Shown here one piece after another: positions 44,873 to 54,424 of a DNA stretch of 64,000 nt. Origin of the DNA: Alphaproteobacteria bacterium. Lineage in GTDB: Bacteria; Pseudomonadota; Alphaproteobacteria; Thalassobaculales; Thalassobaculaceae. The DNA lies in assembly GCA_022822665.1 (NCBI GenBank), contig JAJEAR010000027.1:62001-126000 (forward strand). Direction: 5' to 3'. The position numbers and the translations under genes are program-made. Under the pieces are notes generated by a model. The model made no database searches and was not told the origin of the DNA. It saw only the letters and a program-made list of their open reading frames with translations. Within the stretch, counting starts at the first letter, position 1. The number at the start of each line of letters is the position of its first letter.

Positions 44873-45865
44873 TCAGCCGCCGAGTTCGGCCCTGAAGGCG
44901 TCAATCACTTCCTGGGCCTTGGGATGTTCCTCGAAGAACGCCGCCGTCATCGGACGGGTTGCCTCCTGCATTCCGGTGAGCATGGCGTCGGTCACCTCGC
45001 CCATCGCGACACCGTTCTTGTTCAGGATCCCCGCCTTGGCCTCGTCCTCGCCCCGGCTCACGTCCCAGAACTGCGGCTCGAGTCGCATCGCGACCTCTTC
45101 GATGGCCATGCGGTCCCGTTCCTCCAGAGCGTTCCAGGCGTCGAGGTTGACGTTGACCATGTTCGAGCCCCAGACATGGCTGGTCGGATACATGAACTTC
45201 AGGAATTCCCAGAACTTGCCGTCAACACCCGAACTCGCCGACGTGGTCACCGCGTCGATGGTTCCAGCGGCGAGCGAGGGCACGACCTCGCCCCACGGCA
45301 GCTGCACCGCGGTCATGCCGATGGCATTGAACAGCTCGGTGGTGGTCTTGTTGTAGGTGCGGATCTTGATGCCCGCGAGATCCTCCAGCTTGCCGATCGG
45401 CACCTTGGTGTAGACGTACTGGCGCGGCCAGGGAACCAGGTACAGCACCTTCTGGTTGAATTGGGCCGCGACGTCGTTCAGCACCGGGCGGAAGTGCTTG
45501 TGCAGCATCCGCAGCTGGTCGAAGCCCGCCACCACGTAGGGCTGGGCCTCGATGCCGACGATCGGTGCGTCGCCGACCTGCTGGTTGAGCAGGATGTCGC
45601 CTATCGGAACCAGGCCGTCACGGACCGCGCGCAGCATCTCCGGACCCTTGAACCCGAGTGATCCGCCGGGGTGGATGTTGATCTTGACCCGGCCCTCTGT
45701 CGCTTTCTCGACCTCGGCAGCAAAGACCTTCGAGTTCTCGACGTGGAAGTTGCCGTCCGGCCAGGCCAGCGGCAGGTCCCACTCGGCAGCCGAGAGTTGT
45801 GTCGTTCCCAGGCTCAGCAGCGCGGCGACGGCTGCCGTGGGAACCACGCGGTGCATGAAGCTCAT
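44873..45865 (-). CDS. dctP: TRAP transporter substrate-binding protein
   Basis: A 330-residue periplasmic protein. The signal peptide covers about residues 1-26 (ends LSA-AEW). The mature protein has the DctP pattern NFHVENSKVFAAEVEKATEG, YVYTKVPIGKLEDLAGIKIRT and GEVVPSLAAGTIDAVTTSASSG, and the conserved Arg of KIRTYN that binds a ligand carboxylate. ATG 45865 has AAGGAGGAACG upstream. First gene of dctP-Q-M. The opposing hyuAB genes suggest a cyclic-amide or amino-acid-like ligand, but this is inference. Confidence 0.92.
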   Translation of the reverse strand: MSFMHRVVPTAAVAALLSLGTTQLSAAEWDLPLAWPDGNFHVENSKVFAAEVEKATEGRVKINIHPGGSLGFKGPEMLRAVRDGLVPIGDILLNQQVGDAPIVGIEAQPYVVAGFDQLRMLHKHFRPVLNDVAAQFNQKVLYLVPWPRQYVYTKVPIGKLEDLAGIKIRTYNKTTTELFNAIGMTAVQLPWGEVVPSLAAGTIDAVTTSASSGVDGKFWEFLKFMYPTSHVWGSNMVNVNLDAWNALEERDRMAIEEVAMRLEPQFWDVSRGEDEAKAGILNKNGVAMGEVTDAMLTGMQEATRPMTAAFFEEHPKAQEVIDAFRAELGG

Positions 45866-46018
45866 TACACGTTCCTCCTTTTTGGTGGGCGCCGGCCTCT
45901 TGCGGGCCGCCCCTCGTTCGCGTCCGGATGGTTGCCGAGATGCAGTCAGGTGTCAAACCTGCCGCACCATGCCACGCGGTCCGGAAATCGGGTCTGCGGC
46001 GCATCCGGTTTCCCGGTT

Positions 46019-46045
46019 CCGGGGGCAGGGGATGCCTGCCCCCGG
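46019..46045 (-). terminator. Hairpin terminator-like stem after the BCCT gene
   Basis: CCGGGGGCAGG (46019-46029), loop GGATG, and CCTGCCCCCGG (46035-46045) form a perfect 11-bp GC-rich stem, 31 bases downstream of the BCCT stop and upstream of dctP. There is no T-run, so it could also be an mRNA-stabilising or insulating stem. Confidence 0.55.
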
Positions 46046-46076
46046 GCACGCGGAACTCCGCCGCGGGGTGTGGCGA

Positions 46077-47747
46077 TCAGGCGCGCAACTCGCCCGACAA
46101 ACCGGTTCCGTCCGGAGCGTGGGTTGCCTCGCCTGGCGGCACGGCGCTCGAGTCCTCCCGGAGTGACTTCAGGATGCCGAACGCCATGAACAGCATGATG
46201 ACGCTCACCGGCAGTGCGGCCGCGATGGACGCGGTCTGCAGCGCCTTCAGCCCGCCGGCCAGCAACAACACCGCGGCGACGAAGCCCTCACCCAGCCCCC
46301 AGACGATACGAAACCGCTGTGGCGGATTGTCAGATCCCATCGACAGCATGGTGGTGATGACCAGCGTGCCGGAATCCGATGACGTGATGAACCACGTTGC
46401 CAGAAGCAGGGTTGCGAGCGCCGCCATGAGCCAGTTGAGCGTGGAGACATCGGTCAGCTGGTCGATGGTGCCGTAGAGCGCTGCCGGCAGGTTCCAGTCA
46501 CGGACCAGCTGCGCCACGCCCGCGGTACCCACGCCGCCCTCGGCATGCAGCTCCATGTAGATTGCGTTGCCACCGAGCACGCACAGCCAGAAAAAGGCGA
46601 TGGTGGTGGGAACGAACATCACCCCGACCATGAACTCCCGGATGGTGCGCCCGCGGCTGATCCTGGCGATGAACATGCCGACGAACGGCGCCCACGAGAT
46701 CCACCAGCCCCAGTAGAAGATGGTCCAGTCACCCTGCCACTGGGCAGCGCCACCTGAATTGAAGATATGGAACCCCATCGGGATCATGTTCCACAGGTAG
46801 TCCCCAATGGTGGTGACGAAGAACCCCAGCAGCCACTGCAGCGGTCCGCCGAACAGGAAGTAGGCGAGCAGGACGATGCTGAGGTAGATGTTCCACTCCG
46901 AGATGATCCGGATGCCCTTGCCGACGCCGGAAACCGCCGACAGCGTGGCGACCACGGAGATCACCGCGATCAGGATGACCTGGGTTGTCAGGCCCGGATC
47001 GATGCCGAACAGGTGGTTGAGCCCGACGGCCATCTGGCTCACCCCTAGACCGAGCGAGGTGGCGACACCGAACACGGTGCCGAACACCGCCAGCAGGTCG
47101 ACGGCATGCCCGACCGGGCCGTAGATCCGGTCGCCGATCACCGGGTAGAGCGAGGAGCGCAGCGTGAGAGGCAGCTTCTTGCGAAACCCGAAATAGGCGA
47201 GGCACAGTCCGACCAGAACGTAGACCGCCCAGGCGTGGAAACCCCAGTGGAAGTAGGTGACCCGCATGGCGGCAATACCGCGCTCGACGGTCATCTCGGT
47301 GTAGCCGGAATTGTCCGCGAACGGATTGTTCGTGTACCCCCAGGGCTGGGTATTGTCGAAGTAGTACATCGGTTCGGCGATACCGAAGAAAAGCAGGCCG
47401 ATCGCGACGCCGGCCGAGAACAGCATCGCAAACCAGGAAAAGTTGCTGAACTCGGGGCGCGAGGTGTCGTCGCCGAGCCGGACGCTGCCGTACCGGCTGA
47501 ACATCAGGTACATGCAGACGAAGAAGATGACGGTCAGCGTCGTGATGTAGTACCAGTTGAGGGCATCCTCGATCCATCCGCGTATCGCACTGTAGACGTC
47601 GCTGGCCAGTTCGACGTTGAGCACAGTGAAGACAACGAACACCACGACCATCGCCTTTGCTGCAATTCCCATTCCGGGGTGTAGTCCGCCCCAGAACCCG
47701 GTCTGCGCGACCGCGGAGGTCGTCGCTCGTGTGCCCGTGTCGGCCAT
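46077..47747 (-). CDS. BCCT-family transporter (betaine/choline/carnitine type)
   Basis: A 556-residue protein with 12 predicted spans. The signature substrate region in span 8 reads WTIFYWGWWISWAPFVGMFIARISRGRTIREF, matching the conserved BCCT box with its tryptophans. GIAEPMYYFDNTQPWG, HWGFHAWAVY and VATSLGLGVSQMAVG are also family blocks. ATG 47747 (after an in-frame GTG) follows GGGAGAATT. Likely imports a quaternary ammonium or related compound, for osmoprotection or as a nutrient; the window also has a dimethylglycine-dehydrogenase-like enzyme. Monocistronic. Confidence 0.92.
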   Translation of the reverse strand: MADTGTRATTSAVAQTGFWGGLHPGMGIAAKAMVVVFVVFTVLNVELASDVYSAIRGWIEDALNWYYITTLTVIFFVCMYLMFSRYGSVRLGDDTSRPEFSNFSWFAMLFSAGVAIGLLFFGIAEPMYYFDNTQPWGYTNNPFADNSGYTEMTVERGIAAMRVTYFHWGFHAWAVYVLVGLCLAYFGFRKKLPLTLRSSLYPVIGDRIYGPVGHAVDLLAVFGTVFGVATSLGLGVSQMAVGLNHLFGIDPGLTTQVILIAVISVVATLSAVSGVGKGIRIISEWNIYLSIVLLAYFLFGGPLQWLLGFFVTTIGDYLWNMIPMGFHIFNSGGAAQWQGDWTIFYWGWWISWAPFVGMFIARISRGRTIREFMVGVMFVPTTIAFFWLCVLGGNAIYMELHAEGGVGTAGVAQLVRDWNLPAALYGTIDQLTDVSTLNWLMAALATLLLATWFITSSDSGTLVITTMLSMGSDNPPQRFRIVWGLGEGFVAAVLLLAGGLKALQTASIAAALPVSVIMLFMAFGILKSLREDSSAVPPGEATHAPDGTGLSGELRA

Positions 47748-48673
47748 CACAATTCTCCCTGACCGTGCCGATGCCGCTTAAAACGGCGCCAGGCACAGTC
47801 TAGGCACGGCGTCAAGTCGGTGTCGACAGCCTGATCGCCAAACAGCCGTGATCGCGAATCTCCGCGGTGCCCGGGAGACCTGCGGGACAGGCAGGCCTGT
47901 CCGGCCGGTGGAGGCGGCCGGGGAGCGGTCCCGGATTGTGCACCCCGCGTTGAGGGAAAACCGTCGCGCGGGTGCTGCCGACCGGCCGGGGCCACGGCGC
48001 TTCGTGCAGTTCGGGACCGTCCGACCGGAAGCAGTGGTGACGTGACCGCGAACCGCGGGGAAGGGGCGGGCAGGAACCGGTATGCTGGAATGCCGGGACC
48101 GGTCCGCTCCTGACCCGTCCCGGGGGCCGCGAAAGGAACCGCGTTGACCGGCCGGTTGGGCCATGCCGGCCGATCGGGAACTGGACGGCGCCTCACCGAA
48201 CCGGCGACCGCATCGCGGTTGAACCCGCGGCGTCGCGGTTGCTACTGTCCAGCCGTTATCCGACGGGTGCGGGGCGCACGGTCAGTGCCGGGTGCAACGG
48301 GCAGCGAGTACAGGGGAGGGTGACTGCGGGGCCGTGCGCTTGTGTTTTTCCTGGTGGTGCCTGTAGGATTCATCTCCCGGTCCGTGCGGCGTTCGGTGTT
48401 GCCGACGCCGGATCACGACAATCACGGGACAGGTTCCGCGGCGTGGCCTGCGGCCGCGCCGGTGACGGCAGCCTGAATGGAGCGGCAATTGTACCGGCCC
48501 CGGGAACCGGGGCTGCAGCGCGGTGAGGCGGTGGGGCTATCCGGCCGGCGAACCGCGAGGACGATCGAAGGAAGACAGCGTGGCGCTGTCGCCCGTTCGA
48601 TACGGGTCCCCGACGGATGAAACGGGGATCGCACCGTGCAGGCCGTTCACCGAGAGAGGGAGGGAGACGGCAG
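47748..48673 (+). other. Long divergent intergenic region
   Basis: 926 bases between the divergent BCCT and tctC genes. Frames here are arginine/proline-rich and without domains. A short inverted repeat GGACAGGC/GCCTGTCC lies at 47885-47902. No regulator gene, riboswitch or RNA gene was recognised. Confidence 0.5.
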
Positions 48674-49645
48674 ATGAAAGTCAGGATGATTGCGAGCCTT
48701 CTCGGGCTCGCCGGGGCAGTGATGGCGCCCTTTGCCGCACATGCGTGGGAGCCGGCCAAGCCGGTCGAATTCGTCATCATGGCGGGCAAGGGAGGCGGCG
48801 CTGACAAGGCGGTCCGCTTCATCCAGTCGATTATTGCCAAGGAGAACCTTGGCCCGACGGTGTTGCCGGTCAACAAGCCGGGCGGCTCGGGCGCGGAGGC
48901 ACTGCTCTACCTGAAGGGCAAGGAAGGTGACAATCACACGCTGATGTTCACCCTGAACAGCTTCTACACCACGCCGTTGCGTCAGCCGGGTCTCGAGGTC
49001 GACATCGAGACCTTCACCCCGATCATGCGCATGGCCGAGGATACCTTCTGTCTCTGGGTCAACACCGGGCGCAAGGACGGTGAAGACATCAACACCTTCG
49101 ACGACTTCGTTGCGGCGGCGAAGGCGGCCGGCGACAAGTGGATCATGGCCGGAACCGGCAAGGCGTCGGAGGACAACCTGATCACCGATTTCCTCAACAC
49201 GACCTTCGGCCTCGACATGAAGTACGTGCCCTACAAGGGTGGCGGTGCGGTTGCGAAGGCTCTTGCCGGCAACAACGCCGATTCCACGGTCAACAACCCG
49301 TCGGAAGCCCAGGGGTTCTTCGTGGCCGGAACCGTGCGGCCGCTGGCCTGCATGACGCCGGAGCGGATCGGGCTGTTTGCGGACGCCCCGACCATGAAGG
49401 AACTCGGACATGACTTCGTCTACTTCATGCAGCGCACCGTGGTTGGTGCCCCCGGCATGAGTGAAGAGGCGGCGACCTACTACCAGGACCTCTTCACCGA
49501 CGTGTTCAATTCGGGCGACTGGCAGGAGTACCGCAAGAAGCGGGCACTGGTCGGTGATCCGCTCACCGGCGACGACCTGATGGAATACTGGAAGCGGGAA
49601 CGCGAGATCCATCGGGGCATGCTCGACAAGCTGGCGGGCAAGTAG
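48674..49645 (+). CDS. tctC: Tripartite tricarboxylate transporter substrate-binding protein
   Basis: A 323-residue periplasmic protein of the TctC/Bug family. Signal peptide of 24 residues ending AHA. The mature part reads PVEFVIMAGKGGGADKAVRFIQ, with the family's GGxxD loop, then VNKPGGSGAEALLYLKGKEG, PYKGGGAVAKALAGNNAD and PTMKELGHDF. ATG 48674 has GGGAG eight bases upstream. First gene of tctC-B-A, followed by a stable hairpin and then tctB. Ligand unknown; often carboxylates. Confidence 0.9.
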   Translation: MKVRMIASLLGLAGAVMAPFAAHAWEPAKPVEFVIMAGKGGGADKAVRFIQSIIAKENLGPTVLPVNKPGGSGAEALLYLKGKEGDNHTLMFTLNSFYTTPLRQPGLEVDIETFTPIMRMAEDTFCLWVNTGRKDGEDINTFDDFVAAAKAAGDKWIMAGTGKASEDNLITDFLNTTFGLDMKYVPYKGGGAVAKALAGNNADSTVNNPSEAQGFFVAGTVRPLACMTPERIGLFADAPTMKELGHDFVYFMQRTVVGAPGMSEEAATYYQDLFTDVFNSGDWQEYRKKRALVGDPLTGDDLMEYWKREREIHRGMLDKLAGK

Positions 49646-49665
49646 CAGCACGAACTCACCTGAAG

Positions 49666-49698
49666 GGGACGGCCGCAGCCGGGCGCTGCGGCCGTCCC
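49666..49698 (+). promoter_or_regulatory. Strong hairpin between tctC and tctB
   Basis: GGGACGGCCGCAGC (49666-49679), loop CGGGC, and the exact complement (49685-49698) form a perfect 14-bp stem, 20 bases past the tctC stop. No T-run follows. Parallels the dctP-dctQ stem and probably sets a high binding-protein to permease ratio. Confidence 0.7.
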
Positions 49699-49753
49699 GT
49701 TGCCTGAGGCAGAACCGCCGGCGCACGCGCGCCGGCCGTTGCGGAGGGACACG

Positions 49754-50269
49754 ATGTCCGTGCGCCTTGCCGAGATTGTCATGGCCTGCGTCATGGCGGC
49801 GTTCTCCGTCTACCTGATGTGGAAGAGCGCGGAGCTCAACATCGGCTGGATCGAGGACGAGGGACCGGGAGGCGGTGCCTGGCCGTTCTGGCTGTCGGCG
49901 GTCATGCTGCTGTCGTGTGCCGGGATCGCCTGGAACTGGTGGCGCCGGAGCACGCCACTCGCGCGTTCGACCGAGCCCTTCATCGGGACCGCCGCACGCG
50001 GGATCGTGCTCCAGGTCGTTGTCCTGCTCACGGTTGTGGTCGCGCTGTTCGACGTGATCGGGACCTACTGTGCGTTATTCCTGTTCATGTTGGTCTACCT
50101 TGCGGTCATCGGCCGCCACCGCGTGCGGATTGCCCTCGCGTGGGCGGTCACGACCCCGGTCGTGACCTTCCTGTTCTTCGAGATCGTGATCAAGGTGATC
50201 CTGCCCAAGGGCGTGACCGAACCGCTGTTCTACCCGATCTTCAGGTTCTTCGGCATGGGCGGGATCTGA
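49754..50269 (+). CDS. tctB: Tripartite tricarboxylate transporter small permease
   Basis: A 171-residue four-span protein with the TctB profile: a first span at about 7-25, a loop with GPGGGAWPFWLSAVMLL, then paired spans (GIVLQVVVLLTVVVALFDVIG) and the final LPKGVTEPLFYPIF. ATG 49754 has GGAGGG seven bases upstream. Lies between tctC and tctA. The sequence is poorly conserved as usual for TctB, so position in the operon supports it. Confidence 0.87.
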   Translation: MSVRLAEIVMACVMAAFSVYLMWKSAELNIGWIEDEGPGGGAWPFWLSAVMLLSCAGIAWNWWRRSTPLARSTEPFIGTAARGIVLQVVVLLTVVVALFDVIGTYCALFLFMLVYLAVIGRHRVRIALAWAVTTPVVTFLFFEIVIKVILPKGVTEPLFYPIFRFFGMGGI

Positions 50270-50319
50270 TGTGCGCGTGCTCCCGGTTCGCCGGTCGTAT
50301 CACCGCGGTGTGACGCACG

Positions 50320-51834
50320 ATGGTTGAAATCCTCGCCCTGCTGGCGGACGGCTTCGGTATCGCGCTCCAGCCGCTGAACCTGATCCTGATCGTGCTCGGC
50401 TGCTCGGTCGGGCTGTTCATCGGCGCCATGCCGGGACTGGGATCGGTCAACGGCGTGGCGATCCTGTTGCCGCTCACCTTCGTCGTTCCTCCCGCCAGCG
50501 CCATCATCTTCCTTGCCGCGCTCTACTACGGCGCCATGTACGGCGGCGCCATCTCGTCGATCATGCTGGGCATTCCTGGCGCGTCCACCGCGGTGGCGAC
50601 GACCTTCGACGGCCGGCCGCTGGCACTGCAGGGGCTGGCCGACAAGGCGCTGATCACGGCGGCGACCGCGTCGTTCGTCGGCGGCACGATCTCCGTCATC
50701 CTGTTTACCCTTGCCGCGCCGCCTCTTGCCCACGTTGCCCTGGTGTTCGGACCGCCCGAGACCCTGGCCCTGATGCTACTGGCCTTCGCAACCTTCGTCG
50801 GGCTCGGCGGCGAAGACATCTGGAAGACGATCTTCTCGATCTGCATCGGCCTGGTGCTGGCCGCGGTCGGCACCGACATCGTCAGCGGCGAGCCGCGCCT
50901 GCAGCTGTTCGGCCTGACGGGCTTCTTCAGCAGCATCAACTTCCTCGTGCTCGCGATCGGCATCTACGGCATCGGCGAGATGCTGTGGACCATCGAGCAG
51001 ACCGCCAAGGCCGGTGGCGTCTCGATGCTGTCACGCGCCACGGTATCGGTACGCCGTGCGCTCGCGCACCTGCGCGGCCAGCTGGCGTTGTGGAAGGCGA
51101 CCCTGATGGGCTCGTTGCTCGGCTATTTCGTCGGCATCCTGCCTGCCGCCGGCGCCACCCCGGGATCGATGATGGCCTACGGTGTCGCGAAGCAGATGTC
51201 GGGCAATCCCGACAGCTTCGGCAAGGGCAACCCGGAAGGGGTCTCCGCGCCGGAGGCGGCCAACAATGCCGCGTCGACCGGCTCGATGCTGCCGATGCTG
51301 ACCCTCGGGATTCCCGGATCCCCGACCACCGCGATCCTGCTCGGCGGCATGGTGATCTGGGGACTGGAGCCCGGTCCGCAGCTGTTCGTCGACGAAAAGG
51401 CGTTCGTGTGGGGGCTCATCGCGTCGCTCTACGCCGCCAACCTGTTCGCGTTGCTGCTGAACCTCACCTTCATCCCCGCCTTCATCGCGGTCCTGCGGCT
51501 GCCGTTCACCATTCTCGCGCCTGTCATCTTCGTGCTCTGCCTGGTCGGCGGCTACGCGCCGACCAACCGCATGTTCGATGTCTGGCTGATCCTGGTGTTC
51601 GGTTTCGTGGGCTACCTGCTGCGCAAGCTGGACTACCCGCTCGCACCTGCGGTCCTTGCAATCGTGCTCGGTCCGATGACCGAACCGGCGCTGCGCCAGT
51701 CCCTGCTGATGAGCGGTGGTGACTTCGCGATCTTCTTCACCAGGCCCTACTCGGGTCCGATCATGGTGATCGCGATCGTGCTTCTGGCGCTGCCGCTGAT
51801 CCGGCACCTCGTACGCCGGTACAAGACCGGTTGA
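50320..51834 (+). CDS. tctA: Tripartite tricarboxylate transporter large permease
   Basis: A 504-residue inner-membrane protein with about 11-12 spans. The TctA hallmarks are GLFIGAMPGLGSVNGVAILLPLTF and YYGAMYGGAISSIMLGIPGASTAVATTFDGRP in the first half, and SLLGYFVGILPAAGATPGSMMAYGVAK and LTLGIPGSPTTAILLGGM in the second half. Length is typical. Followed 81 bases later by the thiamine-diphosphate enzyme on the same strand. Confidence 0.94.
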   Translation: MVEILALLADGFGIALQPLNLILIVLGCSVGLFIGAMPGLGSVNGVAILLPLTFVVPPASAIIFLAALYYGAMYGGAISSIMLGIPGASTAVATTFDGRPLALQGLADKALITAATASFVGGTISVILFTLAAPPLAHVALVFGPPETLALMLLAFATFVGLGGEDIWKTIFSICIGLVLAAVGTDIVSGEPRLQLFGLTGFFSSINFLVLAIGIYGIGEMLWTIEQTAKAGGVSMLSRATVSVRRALAHLRGQLALWKATLMGSLLGYFVGILPAAGATPGSMMAYGVAKQMSGNPDSFGKGNPEGVSAPEAANNAASTGSMLPMLTLGIPGSPTTAILLGGMVIWGLEPGPQLFVDEKAFVWGLIASLYAANLFALLLNLTFIPAFIAVLRLPFTILAPVIFVLCLVGGYAPTNRMFDVWLILVFGFVGYLLRKLDYPLAPAVLAIVLGPMTEPALRQSLLMSGGDFAIFFTRPYSGPIMVIAIVLLALPLIRHLVRRYKTG

Positions 51835-51915
51835 CCGGGCACCGGGCCCGGATTGTTGAACCGGCCCGGCCATGTGCTATATCCCGCGCCGTGCGCCGCA
51901 ACAGGAGGAGAGGTC

Positions 51916-53652
51916 ATGAGCACCGCATCTGCAACCGCACACGACACGCTTGCGCAGAAGACCAAGGACGGAAGCGTGATCTCCGGTGGCGGACTGGTCG
52001 CCAGGGCGCTCAGGAACGAGGGTGTCGATACCATCTTCACCCTGTGCGGGGGCCACATCATCGACATCTATGACGGGTGCATCGACGAGGGCATCCGCAT
52101 CGTCGATGTCCGCCACGAGCAGACCGCGGCTCACGCGGCCGATGGCTACGCCCGCCAGACCGGCAAGCTCGGCTGCGTGGTGACGACCGCCGGTCCCGGG
52201 TGCACCAACGCGGTCACCGGTGTGGCGACGGCGTTCCGGTCCGAGAGCCCGATCCTGCACATCGGCGGGCAGAGTTCGCTCACCCAGCATCGCCAGGGCT
52301 CGCTGCAGGACCTGCCGCATGTCGACATGATGACGCCGATCACCAAGTTTGCCTCCGGCGTGTTCTCGACCGAGCGCGTGGCCGACATGATCTCCATGGC
52401 GGCACGCGAGTGTTTCGCCGGCGCCTACGGCCCGGCGTACCTGGAGATTCCGCGCGACATCCTCGACGCCGAGATTCCCATCGAGCGCGCCAGGATCCCG
52501 GAACCGGGCTCCTACCGCAGCTCGGTGCGCTCGATCGGTGATCCGGCCGACATCGAGGAACTCGCGGACATCCTGGTCCGTTCCGAGCGACCGGCGGTGC
52601 TGTTCGGACAGCAGGTCTGGGCCTCGCGCAGCCAGGACGAGGCGATTGCGTTCATCCGCGCCCTCGACATCCCGGCCTACATGAACGGTGCCAGCCGGGG
52701 CATGTTGCCCGCGACCGACCCGCATCACTTCGACCGCACCCGCTCGGACGCATTCCGCGAGGCGGATGTCATCCTGATCGTGGGTACGCCTTTCGACTTC
52801 CGCATGGGGTATGGCCGGCGAATCTCCAGCGAGGCCACCCTGGTCCAGATCGATCTCGACTACCGCACCGTGGGGAAGAACCGCGACATCAGCCTCGGGC
52901 TTGCCGGCCATCCCGGCGCCATCCTTTCCGCGGTCGCCGCCGCCGCGTCGGGCCGGATCGACGGTGGCGCCCGGGTCCAGCGCCAGGCCTGGATGAAGCA
53001 GCTGCGCGGGATCGAGGCATCCAAGCTCGAGCGGCTGATGCCGCTCTTTACCTCCGACTCGAACCCGATCCATCCCTACCGGTTGGCCTGGGAGATCAAC
53101 GAGTTCCTCGGCGAGGACACCATCTACATCGGTGACGGCGGTGACGTGGTCACGATTTCGGCCCAGGCCGTGCGCCCGCGCGGTCCTGGCCAGTGGATGG
53201 ATCCGGGGGCGCTGGGTTCGCTCGGGGTCGGCACCGGGTTTTCGATGGCAGCCAAGCTGGCCCATCCCGACAAGGAGGTCGTGTGCCTCTACGGCGACGG
53301 GTCCTTCGGCATGACGGCTTTCGACATGGAAACCGCGCAGCGCTTCGGCGCGCCCTACCTGGCGGTGGTAGGCAACAATTCGGCGATGAACCAGATCCGG
53401 TACGGCCAGATCGCCAAGTACGGGCCCAATCGCGGCGACATCGGCAACAAGCTCGGTGACGTGCCGTTCTCCCGGTTCGGCGAGATGCTCGGCGGATATG
53501 GCGAGGAGGTGACCGAGGCGTCCAGGATCGGCCCGGCACTGCGCCGCGCGCGCGAGTCGATCGCGGCGACGGGAAAGTGTGCCGTGGTCAATGTCTGGAT
53601 CGATCCCAACGAGTATGCGCCGGGAACCCGCAACCAGACCATGTACAAGTGA
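51916..53652 (+). CDS. Thiamine diphosphate-dependent enzyme, acetolactate synthase/decarboxylase superfamily
   Basis: A 578-residue three-domain protein. The catalytic Glu is E68 in DVRHEQTAAHAADGYAR. The central domain contains RPAVLFGQQVWAS. The C-terminal cofactor motif starts GDGS at 460-463 and ends NN near 489 (FGAPYLAVVGNNSAMN). ATG 51916 has AGGAGGAGAGGTC. The family includes acetolactate synthase, oxalyl-CoA decarboxylase, benzoylformate decarboxylase and sulfoacetaldehyde acetyltransferase. No CoA transferase or ilvN is adjacent. Operon-like position after tctCBA suggests it acts on the imported compound. Substrate unproven. Confidence 0.88.
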   Translation: MSTASATAHDTLAQKTKDGSVISGGGLVARALRNEGVDTIFTLCGGHIIDIYDGCIDEGIRIVDVRHEQTAAHAADGYARQTGKLGCVVTTAGPGCTNAVTGVATAFRSESPILHIGGQSSLTQHRQGSLQDLPHVDMMTPITKFASGVFSTERVADMISMAARECFAGAYGPAYLEIPRDILDAEIPIERARIPEPGSYRSSVRSIGDPADIEELADILVRSERPAVLFGQQVWASRSQDEAIAFIRALDIPAYMNGASRGMLPATDPHHFDRTRSDAFREADVILIVGTPFDFRMGYGRRISSEATLVQIDLDYRTVGKNRDISLGLAGHPGAILSAVAAAASGRIDGGARVQRQAWMKQLRGIEASKLERLMPLFTSDSNPIHPYRLAWEINEFLGEDTIYIGDGGDVVTISAQAVRPRGPGQWMDPGALGSLGVGTGFSMAAKLAHPDKEVVCLYGDGSFGMTAFDMETAQRFGAPYLAVVGNNSAMNQIRYGQIAKYGPNRGDIGNKLGDVPFSRFGEMLGGYGEEVTEASRIGPALRRARESIAATGKCAVVNVWIDPNEYAPGTRNQTMYK

Positions 53653-53664
53653 CGGAGCGACGGA

Positions 53665-54399
53665 TCAGGCGAGACCCGCGATCATCAGGGAACCTGCCGC
53701 GATCATCCCGGCACCGGCGATCCTGGCGAGCACCGGTCCGCCCGGAACCGCCTTCTCGACCAGTACCGTGATCGTGAGGGCCGCGATCCACAGCAGGTTC
53801 ATCACCCCGAAGACGAACAGGAGCAGCATCAGGACCCAGCAGCAGCCAAGACAGTAGGCTCCATGCTCGGTTCCCATGGCCACGGCTCCGGTCCTGCCAT
53901 CGCGCCAGCGGTTGAGCACGAAGGACAGCGGTGACCGGCAGTGGCGCAGGCAGGCGTGCTTGAGCGGCGTGAACTGGTAGATCCCGGCCAGGACCAGCAG
54001 TACGCCGCCTGCCGGCGCGGTGACGGCCATCGACACCGGCCCGAGAAGCGCCAGTGTCTCGAGAACGAACTGCAGCCCGGTTGCGAGGATGCTGAAGCCG
54101 CCCCAGGCGATCAGGTAGCCCGACGCGAACAGGACCGGGGTCGCGCGGTCGTCACGCCGACGGCTGACCCGCGCCACCGTCAGGATCATCATGGTCGCGC
54201 TCGGAAGCATCATGGCGACCATCATGACCCACCACATCACCAGCATGGCGGCGGTCTCGCCCGGCGACCAGGCCCGGGGCGCGACCTGCATCATCGCTGC
54301 CATCGCGTCCATATCGCGGGCCATGGCGACCAGCCACAGCCAGGCGAGGAGGGAAGCACCGGCAATACCCGCCAGCGGGATGACGCGCTCGCGGGTCAC
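53665..54399 (-). CDS. DUF2182 integral membrane protein with cysteine motifs
   Basis: A 244-residue protein with about six or seven spans. Two cysteine-rich loops are conserved: KHACLRHC (C150, C154) and YCLGCC (C183, C186, C187), with many methionines in MLVMWWVMMVAMMLPSATMM. This pattern suggests metal handling, but the family has no proven function. GTG 54399 fits the usual family start; TTG 54468 would overlap DUF1326 by 44 bases. It directly follows the DUF1326 gene, a pair often seen together in proteobacteria. Convergent with the thiamine enzyme, 12 bases apart. Confidence 0.8.
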   Translation of the reverse strand: MTRERVIPLAGIAGASLLAWLWLVAMARDMDAMAAMMQVAPRAWSPGETAAMLVMWWVMMVAMMLPSATMMILTVARVSRRRDDRATPVLFASGYLIAWGGFSILATGLQFVLETLALLGPVSMAVTAPAGGVLLVLAGIYQFTPLKHACLRHCRSPLSFVLNRWRDGRTGAVAMGTEHGAYCLGCCWVLMLLLFVFGVMNLLWIAALTITVLVEKAVPGGPVLARIAGAGMIAAGSLMIAGLA

Positions 54400-54424
54400 C
54401 TCCGGTTCCGGGGCTGCGGCCGGA

